21,632 bases of DNA from JAKBCQ01 sp021807585 (lineage in GTDB: Bacteria > Planctomycetota > Planctomycetia > Isosphaerales > Isosphaeraceae), in contig DAHWFG010000079.1 of NCBI GenBank assembly GCA_027325115.1, positions 1 to 21,632 of the forward strand. The letters run 5' to 3'. The position numbers and the translations under genes were made by a program. The first letter of the stretch is position 1, and every line of letters begins with the position of its first letter. This document shows, piece by piece, positions 14,957 to 21,632 of this stretch. The notes under the pieces were generated by a model that saw only the letters and a list, made by a program, of their open reading frames with translations, did no database searches and was not told the DNA's origin.

Positions 14957-16879
14957 TCAACGGCGGCTGACGAATTCGGTCGAGTTGACGAGCGCCCAGA
15001 GAATGTCTTCAAACCCCGTTTTGCGATCGCCGATCGCCGTCAAATAGCGACCGCACGATTCGACCTCGCTCGTCGTCGGTCGCCGCGCCAAAACACGAAG
15101 ATAGAGTGATTCGAGAACCGCTCGATTGTCGGGCGTGCTCATCAACAACTGTCCCAGCATCGTTCCCGGTCGCGCCTCGAGCGCCCTGTTCACCTGGGGA
15201 CTGTTCATCAGGAAGAGCGCCTGCGGAATCGTTCCCAGCACGTCGTCGTTGGGGAGCGAGGGATCGGCGCCGAAAAGCTTGTTGAGCGCGTCGCGCGGAG
15301 TGAGCGGGCCTCGTTTCGCCTGCGCCGCGACCTTCTTGACGATCCCCTTGAACATCCCCCCCGCGCCGTTCGCATCGATCGGAAGATCGAGTGCGTGCCC
15401 CAGCGCGTCGTAAATCTGGTCGGCGCGAAGCCTGCTCGCGCAGTTCGCCGCGAACGGAGTGCGACCCGTCTTGGTGTTCACCGAGCGAATCTCACGCTGA
15501 TACGCCTTGCTGTTCAAAATCACCCGGAACAACCAACGAATATCATAACCCCCCTTCGCCCATTCATCGGCGAGCGTGTTGATGATCTCGGGGGCGTTCG
15601 CGGTCCGATCGGGTCCGAGATCGTCGACCGGATTGTAAAACGCATCACCCATCAACACATACCAAATTCTGTTCACGTAGGCGCGGGCGAACCAGGGGTT
15701 GTCCTGACCCGTGATGTATGAAGCCGCGAGCCTTCGCAACTCGGTCGCCGAAAGCCCCTCGGGAATCGAATCGGTCGAGGAGGCGAGGAAGAATCTCGGA
15801 ATCACCGGTATTTGCTTCTGCGGGTCCTTGAGATCGGGCATCGTGTACTTCGGCTTGGGCTGTGTGAAGAGGACGAAATACGGCTTGGGTTGCGGTTGTC
15901 CCTTCGTTTGCATCGCCTTTTTCGCCTGCTGCGCGTTCAACACCTTGCCGTCTTCGCCTTTCACCTCTCTGCGAACCCGATTCCCCGCGAAGAACGCGGC
16001 GAACTCATGAAATTGTTTACGTTTCCAGGAATCTGTCGGATGATCATGACATTGCGCACATTGAATTTGAACGCCCAAAAAAATGCGCGACACCTCTCCC
16101 GCCATCTCGACGGGCGAGCCGTCCTGCTGCGCGATCGCGAAATTGACCGCTCCAAACTTGTCGTTGGCGCCCTCGGCGACGATCATCTTGGTCGCGATCT
16201 CGTCCCACGGAGCGTTCTTGGCGAATTCGTCGGCGAGCCACGACACAAATACATCCGAGCGAATTTTGTTGCGATTCATGACCACCGAGTGATACTCGAC
16301 GACGTCGCGCCAGTAACGCGCCCAGTTCTCGGCGTAATCGCGCGAGACGAGCAGATATTCGATCAATTTGCCCCGTTTCTCCCGGTCGCGATTGCGACAG
16401 AATGAAATGATCTGATCGGGACCGGGGAGCTCGCCCGTGACGTCGAGAAAGACGCGGCGGACGAATTCTTCGTCGGTCGTGCGCCGTGCGGCTTCGGTTT
16501 TGGCCGCGGCGAGCGTCTTATCGATCAACGAATCAAGCATCGCCGAATCGAACGACGATGCGACGACCTTTCGCTCGGGGCGACGCGGCAAGGCGACCGG
16601 CCGCGGTCGGTTCTCGCGGTCGCGCTTGTCATGCGTTTGAACGACGTTGCGTAGCGTTTTGAGCGCCTCGAAAACATCCCGAGCGGCCTGCGCGTCGGCG
16701 ACTTCAACCGTCCCCCCCGAACCGATCACGGTCGATTCCGCGGCGTTCACAATCGGTTTCGTCGCCGTCGATTGATCGGTCGCCTCGACCCGCTCCGGCA
16801 GCAAAACCCCCGCTAGAATTACAACCATCGCGGATGAGAGTGTGATCGTCACGGCGCGAAAGAGAGATCTTAGGGCCAT
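14957..16879 (-). CDS. DUF1549/DUF1553 domain protein with a CxxCH motif
   Basis: The 640-residue protein has an N-terminal signal anchor or signal peptide (ALRSLFRAVTITLSS onward, possible cleavage after VEA). A spacer of about 80 residues follows. DUF1549 lies at about residues 107-300 (FDSAMLDSLIDKTLA, RRVFLDVTGELPGP, FLGVQIQCAQCHDHP). DUF1553 forms the C-terminal half (NPWFARAYVNRIWYVLMG, NPVDDLGPDRTANAP, WLFRVILNSKAYQ). The CAQCH motif at 274-278 could bind a c-type heme, and the family is often described as cytochrome-like, but this is not proven. No separate N-terminal cytochrome domain or carbohydrate-binding insert is seen, so it is a compact member. The ATG at 16879 follows AAGGA by ten bases; the longest ORF begins with TTG at 16900. 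It is first in a two-gene unit with DUF1501. Confidence 0.92.
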   Translation of the reverse strand: MALRSLFRAVTITLSSAMVVILAGVLLPERVEATDQSTATKPIVNAAESTVIGSGGTVEVADAQAARDVFEALKTLRNVVQTHDKRDRENRPRPVALPRRPERKVVASSFDSAMLDSLIDKTLAAAKTEAARRTTDEEFVRRVFLDVTGELPGPDQIISFCRNRDREKRGKLIEYLLVSRDYAENWARYWRDVVEYHSVVMNRNKIRSDVFVSWLADEFAKNAPWDEIATKMIVAEGANDKFGAVNFAIAQQDGSPVEMAGEVSRIFLGVQIQCAQCHDHPTDSWKRKQFHEFAAFFAGNRVRREVKGEDGKVLNAQQAKKAMQTKGQPQPKPYFVLFTQPKPKYTMPDLKDPQKQIPVIPRFFLASSTDSIPEGLSATELRRLAASYITGQDNPWFARAYVNRIWYVLMGDAFYNPVDDLGPDRTANAPEIINTLADEWAKGGYDIRWLFRVILNSKAYQREIRSVNTKTGRTPFAANCASRLRADQIYDALGHALDLPIDANGAGGMFKGIVKKVAAQAKRGPLTPRDALNKLFGADPSLPNDDVLGTIPQALFLMNSPQVNRALEARPGTMLGQLLMSTPDNRAVLESLYLRVLARRPTTSEVESCGRYLTAIGDRKTGFEDILWALVNSTEFVSRR

Positions 16880-16947
16880 CGTCGGGTCTTCCTTCGTCAA
16901 CAGGCCGCCGTCGGGTCGCCGTTTCGTGCGAACGACCGCATCACTTC

Positions 16948-16978
16948 ATCATAGTGTTAAACAGATCCGCCGGTTCAA
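16948..16978 (-). promoter_or_regulatory. Candidate promoter of the DUF1549-DUF1501 unit
   Basis: On the minus strand TTGAAC (16973-16978) precedes TATGAT (16948-16953), with a long spacer of 19 bases. TATGAT matches the -10 consensus at five of six positions. Transcription would begin about 60 bases before the ATG at 16879. The rest of the 217-base divergent gap shows no equally good signal for the plus-strand comEC gene. Confidence 0.38.
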
Positions 16979-17086
16979 AGTTTCGATCGCCAGGTCGGTT
17001 TTTCGTTGGATTCGATCGACGATAAGCAAAAACTTATTCCTAAGAATCGGCCGCGCGGCGATGATGAAACGCATCGTTCAGCTCTT

Positions 17087-17090
17087 GAGG
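17087..17090 (+). promoter_or_regulatory. Ribosome binding site deciding the comEC start
   Basis: GAGG lies six bases before the ATG at 17097. The tandem ATG pair at 17061 and 17064 has no Shine-Dalgarno sequence. The longest ORF, from 16842, would overlap the divergent gene. Confidence 0.62.
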
Positions 17091-17096
17091 ACCTCG

Positions 17097-20000
17097 ATGA
17101 CGACAGCGAGCGACAACCAAAACTATCGACCCCGCGCTCGCTCGGCGCCCCTCGCTCCCTTCGCCATCGCGGCGATCGTCGGCGTGCTGATCGATCGCCA
17201 TCAACTCGGATTCGAGACCTCAACCTGGGCGCGGATCGCGGGAATCGCAGCCTTGATCGCGTTTGTGTCGGCGAAAGATTACGAAATGATCTCACGAATC
17301 GCGGTCCTGCTCGCATTCGTAGCCCTCTTCGCGGGGGGACATCACGCGGTTTGGTTCGACCTTGCGACCGAAGATATCGCCCGCGAGAACGTCGATTCCC
17401 CCGAGCCCGTCGCGGTGCGAGGGACAATTGTCGATGTCGTCGCGTTTCGACCCGGCGGCGGCTTTTCAGGATCGGGGATCAGTCGGACCGATCTCGCGGT
17501 CGATGCGATCCGCGAAGGCTCGTCGTGGAGATCGGTCACGGGAACCGTCGCGGTCGCTCTCGCCGGCGATCGCACCGATCTCAGAGCCGGCGATCATGTG
17601 ATCGCTTCGGGGTTGATCGCTCGAATAGCCCCTCCGCTCAATCCCGGCGAATACGACGAGTCTCACGCCCTCCGCGCCCGCGGAATCCGCCTCCGCCTCG
17701 TCGTCGAATCGCTCGCCGGAGTTCAATCGCTCGCCGACGACTCCGATCGATATTCATTCTTATCAATTGATTATTTCAGATATGCATTCATCAAATATTT
17801 GGGGCGAGCGCGGGCGTGGAGTTACGAGCGGCTCGCGAGTCGACTTTCGAAGGAGAACACGCCGCTCGCCGCGGCGCTGTTGTTGGGTCGACGCGAGGGG
17901 GTCGATCCCGCGGTGAACGACGCGTTCGCGCGGACGAGCACCACACATCTTTTGGCGATTTCAGGTTTACATTTACAAGTGTTGGCCGCCGCGGTGCTGA
18001 CATTATGCCGACTCGCCGGGGCGCCGCGGGGACGATCGGCCTTTTTGGTCGCCGCGGCGACGTGCGGCTACGCGCTCCTGGTCGGGCTTGCGCCTTCGGT
18101 CGTTCGTTCGGCGGCGATGACCGTCACGGGTTGCGTCGCGGTCGGCCGCGATCGACCGACTCGACCCGGCAACGTCCTCGCGCTCGCCGCGCTCGTCACG
18201 CTCGCAATCAACCCCGCCCATCTCTTCGACGTCGGCTGTGGCCTTTCGTTCCTCGCCGTCGCCGCGATCGTCTGGATCGCCGGTCCCCTGATCGAGCGTC
18301 GCCGTCGTGCCCCCTCCACGCTCGATCGTCTCGAAGAAGTAACAGAAGATCGTAAATATCATATCATCAAATGGATCAAAAACTCAATTTATGATTCGAT
18401 CACGATATCGTCGGTCGTCTGGTGCGTCACGCTTCCTTTAACTCTCTTGTATTTTCATGTCGCGGCGCCGATCGGCGTGTTGCTCAACATTCCGTTGATT
18501 CCTCTCACCTCGGCGGCGCTCTTGGCCGCGGGATCGGCGCTCGCGCTGTCGACGATCTGGGCGCCCCTCGCCGCTCCCGCGGCGCTGATCTGCGGGACGA
18601 CGATCGGCTGGACCGAGCGGATTGCACGCTGGGGAGGAGCGCAATCCTGGGGTATCGCGTTCGATCCCGGTCCCGATCCAATCGCCGTCTGGATCTTTTA
18701 CGCGCTGTTGGCGGTCGCGATCAGGCTTACGTTCGTCGACCCCGCGCGTCGCGCCTCCTTGATCGCTCGAACCGCCGTCGTCGGTTGGACGATCGCAACA
18801 ACTGTATTTATGTTTATGCCAATAAATCCTGACGAGCTCGAGGCGCTCGTCCTCGCGGTCGGCCACGGCCAGGCGGTGTTGATTCGAGATCCAAGCGGAC
18901 GTGTGATCGTTTATGATTGCGGACGGATGCGCGACCCGAGCGTCGGTCGGCGGGTGATCGCTCCGGCGCTTTGGTTCTGGAACACGAGGCGGATCGATTC
19001 GGTCGTTCTCAGTCACTCCGACGCCGATCATTACAACGGACTCGACGATCTCTTGGATCGGTTCACGATCGGCGAGGTGCGCGTCCCTCCCGGTTTCGGC
19101 GCGACCCGCGATCGCGAGGCGCGAAAACTGCTGGATCGGATCCGATCCAAAAAAATACCGATCCGATTGATCGCGCTCGGGGATCGGCTCGACCTTTCGC
19201 GACGATCGCACGCCGTCGTTCTTCACCCTCCCGCGGATTGGGGCGATTTGGCGCTCGATAACGCCAAGAGCGTCGTGCTCGATCTCTCCGATGGCCGTAA
19301 GACAGAACGGATGCTCTTGACAGGGGATCTCGAAGAGCCGGGGCTCGGCGAGTTCCTCAAGCGATCGTCGGGGCGGTTTCGCATCGTCCTCGCTCCGCAT
19401 CACGGCGGAAGGAAATCGAACACGCCGAGGTTCTTCGCCGCAACACATCCCGATTCGATCGTCGTCAGTCAACGACCGCCGATCGAAGGAGCTTTCGACG
19501 CCCTCTCGGCTCCCGAACGACGCGGAGTCGACGTCGTCCGCACCTGGCGCGACGGCGCGGTCGAGATCCGCTGGACGCCGTCCGGTATTCATATTCAAGG
19601 TTACAGAAGCTTGATCGCTCAAAAGATCTTCGACGAACGAATTCTGAAAAATAAAATAATATATATTCTTACAAAATTATTTATAGGCTTGATCGGGGTC
19701 GCCGTCGGGGGGGTGTTGATCGCGTCGGCCGTGGTGATCGAGTGGGGCGCCTGGGCGCTTGTTTCGCCGACCGGGCGCGGTCGTCGCGGTTTGATCGAGC
19801 CGCCGCGAGCCTCCCCCTGGGCGTCGATCGAGGCGATCGCCGTCGACGGAGTGAGGTTGGCGGGCGAGTTGCGGACATTGGTCGAAGGCCGATCGCGGGG
19901 GGTGGTTTTGCTGCTGCACGGATTCGCCGAGGATCGCGGCGTGCTTGAACCGCGTGGAGATCGACTGATAAATATGGGTTTTGATGTCGCAATCGTCGAT

Positions 20001-20567
20001 CTCCGCGGCCACGGATTAAGCGGCGGCGAACGCGTGGCGTTCGGCGGCTATGAAAGCGCCGATGTATCCGCATGGCTGAACGTTTTGGATCGCCGCGGTC
20101 ATGCCGCGGGGGAGGGGGGCGGGTCGATCGTTTGGGGACGCTCGATGGGGGCGTCGATCGCGCTTCAGGCCGCCGCGATCGATCCTCGAATCAAGGGTTT
20201 GATCCTTGAGTCTTCATACGCCGATCTCGCGGTCGCGACGGCGAATTGGCTGAAACGAATGCGGATTCCAAGCGTCCTCGCTCGGCCGATTCTTTTAAGA
20301 GCGAAGAAGCTCGCCGGGGTTCCTCTTGATCTGCCGAGGCCGATCGACGTCGCACCCCGCGTTTCGACGCCAATTTTGATGGTTCATGGAACGCTCGATC
20401 CGATCGCTCCCGTCGCCGAGGCGCGGCGACTCGCCGCCGCGCTGAAGGGATCGGTTCGATTCGTCGAGGCGCCCGCGGCGCATCACACCGATGTCGTCGA
20501 ACTCGGCGGCGACCGCGTGGTTCAGGAAATCCGCGTATTCATCGATGAGATATTCGGTGACCCGTAG
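17097..20567 (+). CDS. comEC: ComEC/Rec2 DNA-uptake channel fused to a C-terminal alpha/beta hydrolase
   Basis: The ORF encodes 1156 residues, where ComEC is usually 700-850. ComEC carries single-stranded DNA across the inner membrane during transformation. N-terminal membrane segments and a DUF4131/OB-like region span about 18-210. The Competence domain spans about 240-575, with STTHLLAISGLHLQ at 282-295 and many helices. A metallo-beta-lactamase domain spans about 578-833, with YDCG at 606-609, HSDADH at 640-645, LLTGD at 740-744 and PHHGG at 767-771, so all expected metal motifs are present. A hydrophobic segment at about 853-885 leads into an alpha/beta hydrolase with LLLHGFAED, DLRGHGLSGG, nucleophile Ser1016 in GRSMG, Asp1101 in HGTLDP and His1129 or His1130. 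No in-frame ATG lies between residues 739 and 960, which argues against a separate hydrolase gene. The junction is AT-rich and sensitive to a single indel error. Domain calls are confident; the fusion is less so. Confidence 0.88.
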   Translation: MTTASDNQNYRPRARSAPLAPFAIAAIVGVLIDRHQLGFETSTWARIAGIAALIAFVSAKDYEMISRIAVLLAFVALFAGGHHAVWFDLATEDIARENVDSPEPVAVRGTIVDVVAFRPGGGFSGSGISRTDLAVDAIREGSSWRSVTGTVAVALAGDRTDLRAGDHVIASGLIARIAPPLNPGEYDESHALRARGIRLRLVVESLAGVQSLADDSDRYSFLSIDYFRYAFIKYLGRARAWSYERLASRLSKENTPLAAALLLGRREGVDPAVNDAFARTSTTHLLAISGLHLQVLAAAVLTLCRLAGAPRGRSAFLVAAATCGYALLVGLAPSVVRSAAMTVTGCVAVGRDRPTRPGNVLALAALVTLAINPAHLFDVGCGLSFLAVAAIVWIAGPLIERRRRAPSTLDRLEEVTEDRKYHIIKWIKNSIYDSITISSVVWCVTLPLTLLYFHVAAPIGVLLNIPLIPLTSAALLAAGSALALSTIWAPLAAPAALICGTTIGWTERIARWGGAQSWGIAFDPGPDPIAVWIFYALLAVAIRLTFVDPARRASLIARTAVVGWTIATTVFMFMPINPDELEALVLAVGHGQAVLIRDPSGRVIVYDCGRMRDPSVGRRVIAPALWFWNTRRIDSVVLSHSDADHYNGLDDLLDRFTIGEVRVPPGFGATRDREARKLLDRIRSKKIPIRLIALGDRLDLSRRSHAVVLHPPADWGDLALDNAKSVVLDLSDGRKTERMLLTGDLEEPGLGEFLKRSSGRFRIVLAPHHGGRKSNTPRFFAATHPDSIVVSQRPPIEGAFDALSAPERRGVDVVRTWRDGAVEIRWTPSGIHIQGYRSLIAQKIFDERILKNKIIYILTKLFIGLIGVAVGGVLIASAVVIEWGAWALVSPTGRGRRGLIEPPRASPWASIEAIAVDGVRLAGELRTLVEGRSRGVVLLLHGFAEDRGVLEPRGDRLINMGFDVAIVDLRGHGLSGGERVAFGGYESADVSAWLNVLDRRGHAAGEGGGSIVWGRSMGASIALQAAAIDPRIKGLILESSYADLAVATANWLKRMRIPSVLARPILLRAKKLAGVPLDLPRPIDVAPRVSTPILMVHGTLDPIAPVAEARRLAAALKGSVRFVEAPAAHHTDVVELGGDRVVQEIRVFIDEIFGDP

Positions 20568-20934
20568 AAAAATGTGTTAAACTGAACATCTGTATTCGTT
20601 GATCCATCGATTTAAGGACGGGGTCGATCGCGGCGGTGAACGATCGGGATCTTGCACGCGCTGCGATCCTCGGTTTGAATCGTGTTGAATGTTGCAGACG
20701 CTATTGTAGAGATGAAGATTTCTGGGTATGAGGCGATCGTGACACGGAAACGGCAAATGCTCGGAAATTGTCGTTTGAATTCTCTCGTCGGGTTGATACC
20801 ATTAGCGATGAAGGGCGAGTCGATACCTCTCAAGGGTATCCGATTCACTCATCCCATGCGGGTTGTTTATCGCGTGCGAACCGGCGTGCGGTTTCGTTTC
20901 CCATCGAATCCGCGGGATATCGCGAGTCGACACT
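20568..20934. other. Intergenic region between comEC and the Cys-rich ORF
   Basis: This stretch of 367 bases holds no gene I can support. Its base composition is less GC-rich than the flanking genes in places. GATACC at 20822-20827 and GGTATC at 20835-20840 form a 6-bp inverted repeat with a 7-base loop, and another GATACC lies at 20795-20800. No clear promoter or terminator is visible. A GTG-started frame from 20682 is open but looks non-coding. Confidence 0.55.
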
Positions 20935-21632
20935 ATGGCGACCGATCCTTGCCAAAAAGATCCACCCGCGCCTCCTCGGCCCAAACCGTGGAGCCGTTCC
21001 GATGCGCCGATGGGTAACACATGCACGCCTTGCACACCCACTTTTACTCCCTGTCCCGTATCTCCTTTATACCCCAATCCAATTCCCGGCGCCGGACAGC
21101 ATGGTTCATGCGGATGCGACGGTTCTGGATCAGGACCGATCTCGGCGATTCCGGTTTTGAACGATATCCTCTACAGAATGAATCCCGACGGTCCAATCGA
21201 GCCGCCGATCCCTCCCAATCAAGCACCGAGCGCCGGTTGTTGTCCGCCGAGCGCGGGTTCTCATTCCGGCGGTTGTGGTTGTTCCTCAGGAGGCGGTACT
21301 TCCTGTGGTTGCGGTGCATCCTCCAATCCTGGACCGTCGACTCCTCCCGCGTTATCAAGGCCGAATGGGTTGTTAGGTGGTACGATCCAACCGCCTCTTC
21401 CACATTCACCCATCGATCCGACCTCGGGTTCCTCATCCGACTGTTGTTGCGGAGGGTCGGGAGGAATTTCCGCTCCCGCTCACCCGACACTCCCCATCGA
21501 ACGACCGAACGCGACCGAAACGCTCCGCGGGCCCATGTTTCAGGGGGGCGCTGTATCCTCCGGAATCCAGATTCAACGAAACATTCCCCGCGTCGAGCCG
21601 TCGACGGGCTATTTGATCTTCCAGATCGCCGC
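20935..21632 (+). CDS. Cys/Gly/Pro-rich protein, N-terminal part (runs off the window)
   Basis: From the ATG at 20935 the frame stays open to the last base, giving 232 complete codons with no stop. Upstream the frame is closed by TGA at 20809-20811. The first 185 residues are low complexity, rich in Pro, Gly and Ser, with 15 cysteines between residues 6 and 172. These occur in clusters such as CTPC, CGC, CC, CGCSS and CCC. From about residue 187 the sequence becomes ordinary (ETLRGPMFQGGAVSSGI, EPSTGYLIFQIA), as if a folded domain begins. There is no signal peptide at this start. Codons ending in A or T (GGT, GGA, TCA, CCA, TGT) are more frequent than in neighbouring genes. The family is not recognised; the N-terminus of a large surface or RHS-type protein is one possibility. 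The start is uncertain because no strong Shine-Dalgarno sequence precedes it. Confidence 0.6.
   Translation, partial: MATDPCQKDPPAPPRPKPWSRSDAPMGNTCTPCTPTFTPCPVSPLYPNPIPGAGQHGSCGCDGSGSGPISAIPVLNDILYRMNPDGPIEPPIPPNQAPSAGCCPPSAGSHSGGCGCSSGGGTSCGCGASSNPGPSTPPALSRPNGLLGGTIQPPLPHSPIDPTSGSSSDCCCGGSGGISAPAHPTLPIERPNATETLRGPMFQGGAVSSGIQIQRNIPRVEPSTGYLIFQIA

Noticed and set aside
16842..17096. N-terminal extension of comEC by up to 85 codons
   Set aside because: It would overlap the divergent DUF1549/DUF1553 gene, its residues look non-coding, and a well-spaced GAGG marks the ATG at 17097.
18438..19622. A 394-codon minus-strand ORF antisense to comEC
   Set aside because: It lies opposite clear ComEC and metallo-beta-lactamase motifs, and its translation is Arg/Asp/Gly-rich with no recognisable domain. 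GC-rich codon bias leaves few stops on the antisense strand.
20682..21017. GTG-started 111-codon ORF before and across the Cys-rich ORF start
   Set aside because: It has no Shine-Dalgarno sequence and no recognisable motif. It becomes Arg/Ser-rich where it overlaps the Cys-rich frame. It could be a remnant, but nothing supports it.

Overview
The window is GC-rich (about 60 % by eye). Its gene content points to a bacterium of the phylum Planctomycetota: a DUF1549/DUF1553 protein paired with a Tat-exported DUF1501 protein, secreted TPR and leucine-rich-repeat solenoids, and a ComEC homologue. I do not name a genus. I see no rRNA, tRNA, CRISPR array or transposase. The palindrome CGATCG is scattered at very high density over the whole window, in genes and in gaps.

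Layout from left to right. (1) The 3' end of a dienelactone-hydrolase-type gene, plus strand. (2) A probable minus-strand cluster read from 6227 down to 506: a 956-residue exported TPR protein, a 367-residue exported TPR protein and a 527-residue membrane-anchored LRR protein. (3) A minus-strand acyltransferase-3 membrane protein, divergent from aroB (3-dehydroquinate synthase, plus). (4) A Gly/Tyr/Met-rich secreted protein with its own TATAAT promoter. (5) An alpha/beta hydrolase followed by ribonuclease D (rnd). (6) A xylose-isomerase-like TIM-barrel protein. (7) A convergent minus-strand pair, DUF1549/DUF1553 then DUF1501. (8) Divergent from that pair, a 1156-residue ORF joining a complete ComEC/Rec2 DNA-uptake channel to a C-terminal membrane-tethered alpha/beta hydrolase. 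(9) At the right edge, a Cys/Gly/Pro-rich ORF that runs off the window.

How the genes may work together. The TPR-TPR-LRR cluster looks like an envelope scaffold set, since all three proteins carry export or anchor signals and consist of repeat solenoids. DUF1549 and DUF1501 genes are characteristically paired in planctomycetes. aroB and rnd are housekeeping genes. The most unusual item is the ComEC-hydrolase fusion. Its junction is an AT-rich stretch, and both alternative frames stop inside it. It is therefore either a recent fusion across a former intergenic spacer or two genes joined by a sequencing error.

Several starts were moved inward from the longest ORF on the basis of Shine-Dalgarno spacing and signal peptides. 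Functions rest on motif recognition only; no database search was possible.
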